Source: Stenotrophomonas_A sp002429615
Lineage (GTDB): Bacteria > Pseudomonadota > Gammaproteobacteria > Xanthomonadales > Xanthomonadaceae
Length of the DNA stretch: 64,000 bases
Assembly (NCBI GenBank): GCA_031987425.1
Contig: DALZZL010000001.1
Location: 1 to 64,000 of the forward strand
Direction of reading: 5' to 3'
In this document: positions 33,944 to 42,700 of the stretch, piece after piece
Numbering within the stretch: the stretch's first letter is position 1
Layout of the letters: each line of letters opens with the position of its first letter
The notes under the pieces: generated by a model
The model's database searches: none
What the model was told of the DNA's origin: nothing
What the model saw: the letters and a program-made list of their open reading frames with translations, nothing else
Translations under genes and position numbers: made by a program

Positions 33944-33959
33944 GTGATAGCGCTATCAC
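33944..33959. promoter_or_regulatory. LacI-type operator, perfect palindrome GTGATAGCGCTATCAC
   Basis: A 16-bp perfect palindrome with the central CG step typical of LacI-family sites. The core TGATAGCGCTATCA fits the TG-x-TA-x-CG-x-TA-x-CA pattern of XylR-like 'xyl boxes' described for Xanthomonas xylan genes (from memory; not aligned). It lies 123 bp before the exuT start, so it probably controls the minus-strand operon. Confidence 0.7.
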
Positions 33960-34020
33960 TAGCACGCGACGTGATGGCGGCGCTACTGCCGATGACCAGT
34001 CGGAGGAGCGCAAATGTCGA

Positions 34021-34034
34021 TGACAGCGCTGACA
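34021..34034. promoter_or_regulatory. Weak third AGCGCT dyad (TGACAGCGCTGACA)
   Basis: It keeps the outer TG/CA and central AGCGCT of the two better operators but has mismatched arms. It lies between them and could be an auxiliary site. A similar string inside the aldose epimerase gene (39782) shows that chance matches occur. Confidence 0.25.
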
Positions 34035-34112
34035 ATCAGCCAAATCATGGCCTTGCGTGAAGCACGCCACGCAGTGAGGTGGGTTTTGCTGCCCTGCAGC
34101 GTGCATGCCTTA

Positions 34113-34128
34113 GTGATAGCGCTACCAT
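34113..34128. promoter_or_regulatory. LacI-type operator GTGATAGCGCTACCAT upstream of the TonB receptor
   Basis: The core TGATAGCGCTACCA differs from the perfect site at 33944 by one base in one arm. It lies 109 bp before the receptor start and would overlap or flank its promoter. Together with the first site it suggests joint repression of both divergent operons by one LacI-family regulator encoded outside this window. Confidence 0.65.
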
Positions 34129-34237
34129 GCGCCGCGACCCTCCCCGGGTCACCCCCACGCCACACGCAATCCGCATCAGAACAGGCGCGCACGCCATCGC
34201 GCGCCCTCCGTTTACGAATCAAGGGAAGGGAGTGAGG

Positions 34238-37162
34238 GTGAATACAAAATTCGCACGCAGCACGTTGTCGCATGCCTTGGGGCTGGCGCTGATCGGCATG
34301 GCCGCCGCCCCGGCATTCGCGCAGGACGCCGGCGCGGACGCCGCGACGCCGCCGCAGGACGCGCCCGCCAAGGACGCCGTGACGCTCGATCGCGTCGAGG
34401 TCTCCGGCTACCGCCGCAGCATCCAGTTCTCCACCGACGCCAAGCGCGATTCGGTGACCTTCGCCGATACCGTCTATGCCGAGGACATCGGCAAGTTCCC
34501 CGACATGAACATCGGCGAGTCGCTGAGCCGCGTGCCCGGCGTGCAGCTGTCGCGTGACGTCAACGGCGAGGGCACCAACATCGCCATCCGCGGCCTGGGC
34601 TCGAGCTTCACCAAGACCACGCTCAACGGCGCCAGCATCGCCACGGCCTCGATTGGCCTGGATGCGCAGAACCAAAACCGCGAAGTCGATCTCAACCTGT
34701 TCCCGACCGAGTTCTTCACCCAGCTCACCGTCAGCAAGACGCCGACCGCGAGCATGCTCGAAGGCGGCGTTTCCGGCGTGGTCGACATGCGCAGCGCGCG
34801 GCCGTTCGATCGCCCCGGCACGCACCTGACCTACGCCTTGCAGGGCGGCTACAACAGCACCTCCGACAAGATCAGCCCGAACGGCACGCTGATCGGCAGC
34901 TGGACCAACGAATCCGGCACCTTCGGCATCCTCGGCGGGGTCACCTCCACGCGCGGCAAACTCGGCCTGCAGGGCTTCGAAAGCGTGGGCTGGACCAACC
35001 CCGGCCTGACCTACACCCAGTGCGGCCTGACCCCACCGGCCGGCACGCCGGCCACCAACCAGCCGGCGTCGTGCAACGTCGGCGGTGGCGGCAACTGGCG
35101 CATTCCCGATACCGTGCCGGCCAGCGGCGCGGCCGCCGGCTTGACCCCAGGCGAGGTGATCGACGCCAACTGGCTGCTCGCGCACAACCCGGGCCTGGAC
35201 ATCAACCAGATCAGCGAGGCGCTGATCCCGCGCCTGGGCCGCAACGTCTACATGGACGGCGAGCGCAACCGTGACTCGGGCGTTCTGTCGATGGAATGGC
35301 GTCCCACCGACGACCTGCATTTCTACCTGGATACGCTGTATTCGGAAGCGCATCGCACCAACAACCGCATCGACATGAACCTGATCGGCCGCAATGGCAG
35401 CATGGTGCCGGTCAACATGCAGGTCGATGCGAACAACGTCGTCACCAGCGCCACCTTCGCCAATGCGCAGTACTTCCTGGAAGCACGTCCGTACCGCGAG
35501 GACGTGAAGTTCTGGAGCGTCAATCCGGGCGCGGAAATCCTGTTCGGTGACGCCCAGGACGTGAAGCTCACCGTGCAGGCCAATGCCAGCCGCAGCTGGA
35601 TGTTCCGCGAATCGCCGACCATCCTGGTCAACTCGCCGATCACCACGGTGCAGTACACCAACACCGGCGGCGACCAGCCGAGCATCAGCAGCGGGCTGGA
35701 CCTCAACGATCCGAACCTGGGTTGGACCTGGACCGGTGGCCGCGTCAACATCAACAACGAAAAGCGCGTGACCGAAACCCAGGGCGCGCGCGCCGACCTG
35801 CAGTTCGGCGACGACAAGCGCAACATCAAGGTCGGCTTCGCCTATGACGAGGCCGAGCGCCGCATCCAGGGCTTCGACAACAGCGTGGCCTGGGAACAGG
35901 TCGTGTGCCGCGGCACGGGTACCACCTGCACCGGCGGCCCGGGCTCGGCGATCCCGCAGGCCGACCTGGCCTCCTACCTGCGTCCGGGTCCGTACGGCTT
36001 CATCACCGTCGATTTCGACCAGTTCATGCGCGACACCAACTACTACGCGCTGCGCGACTCGGCGCCGGAGAGCAACTCGGCCAATACCGGCGCTTCCACC
36101 GGCGGCATCGAGGAGAAGAACTGGGGCTTCTATGTGGAAGCCAACGCCGAGACCGAGGTGTGGAACCGCACGCTGCGCTTCAATGCGGGCATGCGCTATG
36201 TCACCACCGACCAGACCATCAGCGGGCCGGTGACGCTGAGCGGCGTGCGCAGCTACCAGTCGCTGGATTCGGACTACAAGGAACTGCTGCCCTCGTTCAA
36301 CCTGGCGTGGGACGTGGCCGACAACGTGGTGCTGCGCATGTCCGGCTCGCGTACGATGACCCGGCCGAACCCGAGCGCGATGATCCCGGCGACCAACTTC
36401 AGCGATCCCTCGGCGCAGACCGCCTCTCAGGGCAACCCGAACCTGGCCCCGTACCTGTCGACCAATTTCGACCTCGGCGGTGAGTGGTACACCGGTGGCG
36501 AAGGCTATGTGGGCCTGACCCTGTTCAACAAGCGCATCAACGGCTTTACCGTCAACGGCGTGCGCCGCATTCCGTTCAACGAGCTCGGCGTGCCGTATGA
36601 CAGCCTGCTGCCGACCCAGCAGGCGGCGCTGCAGCAGCGCGGCGGCCCGGACGCGGCCACCGTGGACGTGCAGACCCAGGTCAATGCCGACGGCGTGCTG
36701 AACATCCGCGGTGTCGAGGCGATCTGGGTGCAGCCGCTGGACGTGGTGTTCGACGGCCTGGGCTTCACCGCCAACTACACCCACGTCAACCAGGATTCCG
36801 AAGGCGAGGGCGTGCCGGCGGTGGCCGAGGGTGTGGCGCCGAACCTGTGGAACGGCACGGTGTACTGGGAGAAGGGGCCGGCGTCGGTGCGTGTTTCCTA
36901 CACCTGGAACGACGACATGATCATCTCCGGCGCCAACCAGAACGGCATCCCGTATGCGCGTCTCAATGCGGACGCGCGTGGGCAGATGGACCTGTCCGCC
37001 AGCTACACGCTGGAGAACCTGCCGTCCAAGCCGCAGATCACCCTCAACGTCACCAACATCACCGACGAGCCGCTGCGCACGACGTTCGCGTGGCCCAATG
37101 CGACCTATAGCCTGTACTACCCGGGCCGTACCATCATGCTCGGTATTCGCGGCACGTTCTGA
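34238..37162 (+). CDS. TonB-dependent receptor for xylo-oligosaccharides (XytA-like)
   Basis: 974 residues. Signal peptide (STLSHALGLALIGMAAAPAFA), then a short Ala/Asp-rich stretch and a TonB-box-like segment LDRVEVSGYRRSIQ, the plug (about 60-190, RVPGVQLSRDVNGEGTN and IRGL), and a long beta-barrel ending in GIRGTF with terminal Phe. This is the large carbohydrate-type TonB receptor common in Xanthomonas loci. It would import xylan fragments across the outer membrane. The GTG at 34238 is chosen from GGGAAGGG 7 bp upstream; a GTG two codons earlier is possible, and the frame upstream runs through an operator. It heads the plus-strand operon with a GPH transporter. Confidence 0.92.
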   Translation: MNTKFARSTLSHALGLALIGMAAAPAFAQDAGADAATPPQDAPAKDAVTLDRVEVSGYRRSIQFSTDAKRDSVTFADTVYAEDIGKFPDMNIGESLSRVPGVQLSRDVNGEGTNIAIRGLGSSFTKTTLNGASIATASIGLDAQNQNREVDLNLFPTEFFTQLTVSKTPTASMLEGGVSGVVDMRSARPFDRPGTHLTYALQGGYNSTSDKISPNGTLIGSWTNESGTFGILGGVTSTRGKLGLQGFESVGWTNPGLTYTQCGLTPPAGTPATNQPASCNVGGGGNWRIPDTVPASGAAAGLTPGEVIDANWLLAHNPGLDINQISEALIPRLGRNVYMDGERNRDSGVLSMEWRPTDDLHFYLDTLYSEAHRTNNRIDMNLIGRNGSMVPVNMQVDANNVVTSATFANAQYFLEARPYREDVKFWSVNPGAEILFGDAQDVKLTVQANASRSWMFRESPTILVNSPITTVQYTNTGGDQPSISSGLDLNDPNLGWTWTGGRVNINNEKRVTETQGARADLQFGDDKRNIKVGFAYDEAERRIQGFDNSVAWEQVVCRGTGTTCTGGPGSAIPQADLASYLRPGPYGFITVDFDQFMRDTNYYALRDSAPESNSANTGASTGGIEEKNWGFYVEANAETEVWNRTLRFNAGMRYVTTDQTISGPVTLSGVRSYQSLDSDYKELLPSFNLAWDVADNVVLRMSGSRTMTRPNPSAMIPATNFSDPSAQTASQGNPNLAPYLSTNFDLGGEWYTGGEGYVGLTLFNKRINGFTVNGVRRIPFNELGVPYDSLLPTQQAALQQRGGPDAATVDVQTQVNADGVLNIRGVEAIWVQPLDVVFDGLGFTANYTHVNQDSEGEGVPAVAEGVAPNLWNGTVYWEKGPASVRVSYTWNDDMIISGANQNGIPYARLNADARGQMDLSASYTLENLPSKPQITLNVTNITDEPLRTTFAWPNATYSLYYPGRTIMLGIRGTF

Positions 37163-37184
37163 GCCGCCACGCGGCCGCTGGCGT

Positions 37185-37211
37185 CCGGTGCCGATACCCT
37201 CCAGGCACCGG
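37185..37211. other. Intercistronic hairpin between TonB receptor and transporter genes
   Basis: CCGGTGCC (37185-37192) and GGCACCGG (37204-37211) form a perfect 8-bp stem with an 11-nt loop. It lies 22 bp after the receptor stop and is flanked by further GC-rich complementarity (GCGGCCGC on both sides). Such hairpins can protect the receptor mRNA or partly end transcription, giving more receptor than transporter. Confidence 0.45.
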
Positions 37212-37252
37212 GCGCGGCGGCCGCGCCTTCCTCTTCATTCGCCAGGGAATCC

Positions 37253-38731
37253 ATGAACCGCACGTCCGCACCGCTTTCGATCACGGAGAAGATCGGCTAC
37301 AGCCTGGGCGACCTGGCGGCCAACCTGATCTTCCAGACCCTGATCAGTTTCCTGGCGTTCTTCTATACCGACGTCTACCGCATCCCCGCCGCCGCCGCGG
37401 CCACGGTGATCTTCAGCGTCGGCCTGCTCGGCGCGTTCGTGTTCACGCCGGTGGTGGGCATCATCGCCGACCGCACGCGCAGCCGCTGGGGCAAGTTCCG
37501 GCCCTGGATCCTGTGGACCGCGGTGCCGTTCGGCCTGCTGTCGCTGCTGGCATTCTCCACGCCGGACCTGGGCGAGCACGGCAAGATCGCCTATGCCCTG
37601 GCGACCTACAGCCTGCTGATGCTGGTGTACGTGGCCAACAACCTGCCGTACTCCGCGCTCAGCGGCGTGCTGACCGGCAACATGGACCAGCGCAACAGCT
37701 TGTCGGCCTACCGCTTCGTGGCGGTGATGATCGCCCAGTTCATCATCCAGGTGCTGCTGCTGCCGCTGGTGCTGATCCTCGGCGGTGGTGACAAGGCGCG
37801 GGGCTTCCAGCACACCATGGCGGTGTTCGCGGTGATCGGCACGGTGTTCTTCCTGATCACCTTCTTCACCACGCGCGAGCGCGTGGTACCGGCGGCGGGC
37901 GAGGGCGGCAGCATCCGCCAGGACCTGGCCGACCTGATGCGCAATCGGCCATGGATCGTGATGCTGCTGCTCACCATCCTGGTCTTTGTCACCCTCGCGC
38001 TGAAGGGCGGCATGTACATCTACTACTTCAAGTACTACCTGAGCGAGCCGGACCTGGCCGCCTTCATCGACGGTGTGGGCTTCAACCGTTTCCTCGCCGG
38101 CCTCAACAGCGTGCTCGCCAGCCTGGGGCTGTCCGCGTTCCAGTGGCCGCAGGATGCGCCGACCTCGGCCTTCAGCCTGTTCAGCGCCGGCGGCATCATC
38201 GCGATGATCATCGGCATCGGCTTCTCGCGGCGCCTGGCCGAGCGCTTCGGCAAGCGCGACGTGTTCGGCGGTGCGCTGCTGGTATCCACGCTGTGCCTGC
38301 TGGCCTACCTGCTGTTCCCGCCGCAGGCGGTGGGGCTGGTGGTGCTGTTCTACATCCTGCATGGCTTCTTCTACGGCATCACCACGCCGCTGCTGTGGGC
38401 GATGATCGCCGACGTGGCTGACTACTCGGAGTGGCGCAACCACCGGCGCGCAACCGCGATCATCTTCTCGGCGATGCTGTGCGGGCTGAAGATCGGCCTG
38501 AGCATCGGCGGCGCGCTGGTGGCGGCGATCCTGGCGCACTACGGCTACGACGGTGGCGCGGCCACGCAGGCCCCGGCGGTGGCCAACGGCATCCGCCTGT
38601 CGGTCAGCCTGTACGCCTCGATTCCATTCCTGGCCGCGGTGGCGCTGTTGTTCCTGTATGAAATAGACAAGCGCACCGAGGTCCGCATCGAGCAGGAGCT
38701 GGGCGCGCGTCGCGCCGGCGCCACGGCCTGA
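37253..38731 (+). CDS. GPH-family sugar transporter (XynP/YicJ-like)
   Basis: 492 residues with about 12 membrane spans. The glycoside-pentoside-hexuronide signatures are clear: EKIGYSLGDLAANLIFQT at the start, FYTDVYRI, then DRTRSRWGKFRPWILWTAVPFG in loop 2-3 and YVANNLPYSALSGVLT. Relatives import xylosides or other oligosaccharides with H+ or Na+. It has an insertion in the middle (about 265-305) facing a loop. It lies 90 bp after the TonB receptor and 23 bp before the intracellular GH43, fitting import followed by cytosolic cleavage. Confidence 0.9.
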   Translation: MNRTSAPLSITEKIGYSLGDLAANLIFQTLISFLAFFYTDVYRIPAAAAATVIFSVGLLGAFVFTPVVGIIADRTRSRWGKFRPWILWTAVPFGLLSLLAFSTPDLGEHGKIAYALATYSLLMLVYVANNLPYSALSGVLTGNMDQRNSLSAYRFVAVMIAQFIIQVLLLPLVLILGGGDKARGFQHTMAVFAVIGTVFFLITFFTTRERVVPAAGEGGSIRQDLADLMRNRPWIVMLLLTILVFVTLALKGGMYIYYFKYYLSEPDLAAFIDGVGFNRFLAGLNSVLASLGLSAFQWPQDAPTSAFSLFSAGGIIAMIIGIGFSRRLAERFGKRDVFGGALLVSTLCLLAYLLFPPQAVGLVVLFYILHGFFYGITTPLLWAMIADVADYSEWRNHRRATAIIFSAMLCGLKIGLSIGGALVAAILAHYGYDGGAATQAPAVANGIRLSVSLYASIPFLAAVALLFLYEIDKRTEVRIEQELGARRAGATA

Positions 38732-38754
38732 CCCTTTCTTCATCGATCGAATCC

Positions 38755-39774
38755 ATGAGCGAACATATCGACCCGGAACGCCTGGCGGCACTGAAGCGCA
38801 AGGCCATCTCCGCCCCGCTGGTAACCGCGCAGTACACCGCCGATCCGTCCGCACACGTCTTCCAGGGACGTGTGTATATCTATCCTTCGCATGACGTCGA
38901 GGGCGGTGTCGCCTTCAACGACAATGGCGACCACTTCGCGATGGAGGACTACCACGTCTATCGCCAGGATCACCCCGAAGGCGACACGGTGGACTGCGGC
39001 ATCGCGCTGCATGTACGCGACGTGCCCTGGGCCGCGCGGCAGATGTGGGCACCGGACTGCGCCGAGCACGATGGCCGCTATTACCTGTATTTCCCGGCCA
39101 AGCGCGCCGACGGCATCTTCCAGATCGGCGTGGCGGTGGGCGAGCGGCCGGAAGGGCCGTTCGTGGCCGAACCGGCGCCGATCGCCGGCAGCTATTCGAT
39201 TGACCCGGCGGTGTTCGCCGACGCCGATGGCGCGCACTATCTGTATTTTGGCGGCATCTGGGGCGGGCAGCTGCAGAAGTATCGCGACAACCACTACGAC
39301 ACGGCGAACGAGGAGCCGCCGGCCGACGCGGCGGCGCTGGGCCCGCGCATGGCGCGGCTGCGCGCGGACATGAAGGAATTCGACGAAGCGCCGCGCGAGC
39401 TGCTGATCCTCGACGAACACGGCCAGCCACTGCGTGCCGGCGACCATGACCGCCGCTATTTCGAAGGCCCGTGGATGCACACGCATGGCGGGCGCTACTA
39501 CCTGTCCTATTCCACCGGCGACACGCACTACATCTGCTACGCGACCGGCGACAACCCGTATGGGCCGTTCACCTACCAGGGGCGCATCCTCAACCCGGTG
39601 ATCGGCTGGACCACGCACCATTCCATCGTCGAGTTCGACGGGCGCTGGTGGCTGTACTACCACGACTCGCTGCTGTCGGGCGGTGTGACCCATCTGCGTT
39701 CGATGAAGGTGGCCGAGCTGCATCACGATGCCGACGGGCGCATCGCCACGCTCGACCCTTACGGTCATGATTGA
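38755..39774 (+). CDS. Intracellular GH43 glycosidase
   Basis: 339 residues with no signal peptide. Single five-bladed propeller with catalytic Asp30 (YTADPSAHVF), Asp150 (SIDPAVF) and Glu237 (RYFEGPWMH). It resembles the cytosolic GH43 group of Bacteroidetes and Xanthomonas that act on arabino- or xylo-oligosaccharides. It follows the GPH transporter by 23 bp, so it probably cleaves the imported sugars. Its stop is overlapped by 8 bp by the epimerase start. It differs clearly from the two longer secreted GH43 proteins here (no C2 domain). Confidence 0.9.
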   Translation: MSEHIDPERLAALKRKAISAPLVTAQYTADPSAHVFQGRVYIYPSHDVEGGVAFNDNGDHFAMEDYHVYRQDHPEGDTVDCGIALHVRDVPWAARQMWAPDCAEHDGRYYLYFPAKRADGIFQIGVAVGERPEGPFVAEPAPIAGSYSIDPAVFADADGAHYLYFGGIWGGQLQKYRDNHYDTANEEPPADAAALGPRMARLRADMKEFDEAPRELLILDEHGQPLRAGDHDRRYFEGPWMHTHGGRYYLSYSTGDTHYICYATGDNPYGPFTYQGRILNPVIGWTTHHSIVEFDGRWWLYYHDSLLSGGVTHLRSMKVAELHHDADGRIATLDPYGHD

Positions 39775-40585
39775 CCTTGCGATGACAGCGCTGCCGGTGG
39801 GCGAGCGCATCGTGCTGCGTGCCGGCGCCACGGAAGTGCTGGTGACGCCAGCGGCGGGCGGGCGTGTGGCGCAGCTGCGGCATGCCGGCGTCGATTGGTT
39901 GGTGGGGCCGGATGATGGCTTTGATGCGGCCATCGCCTGGGGTGCCTATCCGATGGTGCCGTGGGCGGGGCGCATCCGGAATGGTCGTTTCGAATTCGAG
40001 GGCAGGCCGTGGCAATTGCCATTGAGCCTGGGGCCGCATGCGATCCATGGCGTGGGCTTCCTGCGTACGTGGGAAGTGGTGGCGCGCAGCGAGCAGGCGC
40101 TGACGTTGGCGCTGGCGTTGGAGGAGGGCGCCGGGTGGCCGTTTGGCGGACGCGTGGTGCAGCGTATCGCGGTGATGCCGGATCGGGTGCGGCTGGAGAT
40201 GACCTTGACCGCCGGCGCGCGGGCGATGCCGCTGCCGGTGCTGGGCTGGCATCCTTGGTTCCGCAAGGTTCAGACGTTTGCGTTCGCACCGCAGGCTTAT
40301 TACCCGCGAGATGCGGAGGGCATCGCGACGTTGCCGTTGGCGCCGCCGCCGGGGCCGAAGGACGATTGCTACGTGTGCGATACGCCGATCGTCCTGATGC
40401 GCGAAGGGCAGCGGCTGATGTTGCGCTCGGATGCGACGCACTGGGTGTATTACGACGAGCCGGCGCACGCGACCTGTTTCGAGCCGCAGAGCGGGCCGCC
40501 GGATGCGTTCAACCTGCGGAGCGAGGTATTGCCGGCGGGGGGCGAGGTGTCGATCTGGTTTGAGTTGGTGTTTGCGGACGCTTGA
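39767..40585 (+). CDS. Aldose 1-epimerase (mutarotase) family protein
   Basis: 272 residues. The galactose-mutarotase fold motifs are visible: AGGRVAQLRHAGVDWL, PWAGRIRNGRFEF, HAIHGVGF (catalytic His), LGWHPWFRK and the catalytic Glu region NLRSEVLPAGG. It would interconvert sugar anomers, here xylose, arabinose or galactose released by the neighbouring glycosidases. ATG 39767 overlaps the GH43 stop by 8 bp; a second Met (39782) is possible. Last gene of the plus operon; REP-like repeats follow. Confidence 0.88.
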   Translation: MIDLAMTALPVGERIVLRAGATEVLVTPAAGGRVAQLRHAGVDWLVGPDDGFDAAIAWGAYPMVPWAGRIRNGRFEFEGRPWQLPLSLGPHAIHGVGFLRTWEVVARSEQALTLALALEEGAGWPFGGRVVQRIAVMPDRVRLEMTLTAGARAMPLPVLGWHPWFRKVQTFAFAPQAYYPRDAEGIATLPLAPPPGPKDDCYVCDTPIVLMREGQRLMLRSDATHWVYYDEPAHATCFEPQSGPPDAFNLRSEVLPAGGEVSIWFELVFADA

Positions 40586-40589
40586 TCGC

Positions 40590-40798
40590 GTCGGGGCTGA
40601 AGCCCCTCCTACAAGGGGAGTCCCCATTGCCCCCACATTGTAGGAGCGGCTTCAGCCGCGACTGCCATCTGCCAGCTCGCGACTCCGCTCGTCGGGGCTG
40701 AAGCCCCTCCCACAAGGGGAGCCCCATTGCTCCAATATTGTAGGAGCGGCTAAAGCCCGTAGAGCACAGAACATTGTAGGAGCGGCTTCAGCCGCGAC
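40590..40798. repeat. Cluster of five REP-like inverted repeats
   Basis: Five copies of a 22-24-bp element in alternating orientation: 40590-40613 (-), 40639-40662 (+), 40691-40714 (-), 40739-40761 (+, diverged) and 40775-40798 (+). The forward form begins TGTAGGAGCGGCTTCAGC and can fold back through GGCT/AGCC. Pairs face each other with about 25-nt loops that contain ACAAGGGGAG, so BIME-like hairpins are possible. They fill the gap between convergent genes (epimerase and GH43) and could end transcription. These are chromosomal REP-family repeats, not CRISPR. Confidence 0.85.
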
Positions 40799-40823
40799 CG
40801 CCATCCCGCAGCTTGCGACACCC

Positions 40824-42506
40824 CTACAACGTCCCAGCATTCTCCCCATCGCGCCACGCATACGGCCCGAATGTCGCACCAATGAACCCGCCCGCCGTCT
40901 GCGTACTCAACAGCCGCGCATCCAGCTCCCCCTCCAGTGCCTGCCACGGCCCCGTGCCCACGGCATACTCCGCGCGCAACGCCGCGCCATCGAGCCGGAA
41001 CCTCAGCCGCGCCGTCGTCGCCCCTTCGGGAAGCACCACCGACGCTATCGCCACGCCCTGTTTGGGCACCTCATCTCCCGCACGCCGCCACAACCCCAGC
41101 GTCGTCGTCCCGCCATCACGCGCCAGTGCCAGCGCGTAGAAGTAGCGCTCACTCTGCAGCAACGCCAGTCCGGCATGCTCGCCCACCGTCAGCCCACTCA
41201 CCGCCACCGTGGCCTCCACCGTGGCGTGGTGATGTTGCAGGCGGTGTCCCAGATAGCTCGGCTGCCCGACCGCGAACTCACCCAGCGGCGTGGCCGATGG
41301 CGTGATCCGCAATCCGCCACGCCCGGTCGCATACCACGCGCTGCGCGGTGCGTTGATGCCCACCCAGGCCAATGGCAGCTGCTTGCCGGTGAACGATTCC
41401 CGCCACGCCATCGGGCCGCTCATTGGTGCGATGCCGGGTGTGCGGGGCAGGGCAGGGCGGGGCGCCACCACCGGCACGCGCTCGCCATGCGCCAGCACCC
41501 GCGGCCAGCCGTCCTCCCAATGCACCGGCAGCAGGAACGTCTCGCGGCCGATGTTGTAGTGATTACCCTCATACGGCCGCGTGGCCAGGAACACCGCCCA
41601 CCAGCTGCCGTCCTTGAGCTCGACGAACTGCGCATGGCCGGCCGAGGTCACCGGGTCCGGTCGCGCCGGGTCCAGGTCGCGCTGGGTCAGCGACGGATTG
41701 TCCTGCCACGCCTCGTAGGGGCCGAAGATCGCGCGGCTGCGATACACCATCTGCGCATGCTGCTCGCCGGTGCCGCCTTCGGCGGCGGTCAGGTAGTAGT
41801 AGTCGCCATGGCGGAACAGATGCGGGCCCTCCACATGTTCCGGGTTCTTCGCGGGGTCGGCGCCGGCGTCCACCAGCACCTTGCGCGGTCCCACCATCTG
41901 CATCGTCTTCAAGTCCAGCTGCTGCAGCCAGATCGCACGATGTCCGTCATAGCGCAGCTTGCCTTCCGGCAGCCCGTTGTTGACGACCCAGGCGCTGCCG
42001 TCGCGGTCGAAGAACAGCGATGGGTCGATGCCCTCGAAGCCCAGCCAGTGCGGATCGGACCACGGGCCCGCCGGTTGCTTCGTGGTGATGACGAAGTTGC
42101 CGCGGTCGCAGTAGAAGCAGGTGTTGGTGATGTAGAACGTGCCGTCGTGCTCGCTGATCGAGGCCGCGAACAGGCCGCGGGTCAGCTCGTGTGGGCCGAG
42201 TTCGACCTGCCCGGGGCGGTCGATGGCATTGCCCACCTGCTGCCAGTCCACCAGGTTGCGGCTATGGAACACCGGCAGGCCCGGGAAGTAGCCGAAGCTG
42301 GAATTGACCAGATAGAAGTCGTCGCCCGCGCGCACCAGCGAGGGGTCAGGGTAGAAACCGGCCAGGATCGGGTTGCGGTACTGCGCCGCGGTCGGCACCG
42401 GGCCGCCGTCGTCGCCCTGGTAGCGAACTTCCGTGAAGCGGGCCTCGCCCGCCTGCGCGGTGAATGCCACCGCCGCCAGCCAGATCCATCGCCAAGCGTG
42501 TCCCAT
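40824..42506 (-). CDS. Secreted GH43 beta-xylosidase / arabinofuranosidase, second paralogue
   Basis: 560 residues with a signal peptide (WRWIWLAAVAFTAQAG). The propeller carries Asp54 (FYPDPSLV), Asp161 (EGIDPSLF) and Glu226 (HVEGPHLF). It has the same C-terminal C2-type beta-sandwich as the GH43 at 2405-4090, with which it shares many blocks such as LAGFYPDP and AEGGTG. Two extra Cys (TCFYCDRG, about 130-133) distinguish it. It acts outside the cytoplasm. Monocistronic, facing the plus-strand xylan operon across the repeats. No LacI-type operator was found in its 194-bp upstream gap. Confidence 0.9.
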   Translation of the reverse strand: MGHAWRWIWLAAVAFTAQAGEARFTEVRYQGDDGGPVPTAAQYRNPILAGFYPDPSLVRAGDDFYLVNSSFGYFPGLPVFHSRNLVDWQQVGNAIDRPGQVELGPHELTRGLFAASISEHDGTFYITNTCFYCDRGNFVITTKQPAGPWSDPHWLGFEGIDPSLFFDRDGSAWVVNNGLPEGKLRYDGHRAIWLQQLDLKTMQMVGPRKVLVDAGADPAKNPEHVEGPHLFRHGDYYYLTAAEGGTGEQHAQMVYRSRAIFGPYEAWQDNPSLTQRDLDPARPDPVTSAGHAQFVELKDGSWWAVFLATRPYEGNHYNIGRETFLLPVHWEDGWPRVLAHGERVPVVAPRPALPRTPGIAPMSGPMAWRESFTGKQLPLAWVGINAPRSAWYATGRGGLRITPSATPLGEFAVGQPSYLGHRLQHHHATVEATVAVSGLTVGEHAGLALLQSERYFYALALARDGGTTTLGLWRRAGDEVPKQGVAIASVVLPEGATTARLRFRLDGAALRAEYAVGTGPWQALEGELDARLLSTQTAGGFIGATFGPYAWRDGENAGTL

Positions 42507-42700
42507 CTCGTGCCTCCTCCCATCAGGACCGGCATCAAAGCATGCGCCGGTACCCGGCGGACGCGCGAGCCATGAAGATTTCGCACGCTGCTATGCCTGG
42601 TGGTCATCCGAAGCCTGGCGTCGATCATCCACAAGGATGATTCCGCCGTCACCGGCATCGGCCTAGGCTGGGGGACATTCCCCCTCGCAGGAGTGTCCAG

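Larger units (their letters stand above)
33822..34237. promoter_or_regulatory. 416-bp divergent regulatory region of the second xylan block
   Basis: No gene is seen in this gap between exuT (-) and the TonB receptor (+). It contains three related dyads with an AGCGCT centre at 33945, 34021 and 34114, spaced 76 and 93 bp centre to centre. That is suitable for a LacI-family dimer or a looped tetramer. Local AT content is higher than in the flanking genes, as expected for promoters, although no clear -35/-10 pair was assigned. Confidence 0.6.

Noticed and set aside
33983..36784. 933-codon open frame on the minus strand across the TonB receptor gene
   Set aside because: Antisense shadow in high-GC DNA. 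The plus-strand product has a signal peptide, plug and barrel, whereas the antisense product is low-complexity His/Arg/Gly/Val-rich with no domain.
37235..38854. 539-codon minus-strand frame over the GPH transporter
   Set aside because: The plus strand encodes a full 12-span transporter; the antisense frame is Gln/His/Arg-rich without features.
39782..39795. TGACAGCGCTGCCG, resembling the LacI-type operator
   Set aside because: It lies inside the aldose epimerase coding sequence, has poor arm symmetry and is best explained by chance.
40586..40823. Possible CRISPR array
   Set aside because: Repeats alternate in orientation, vary in sequence and have no uniform spacers. They are REP/BIME-like elements, and no cas gene is near by.
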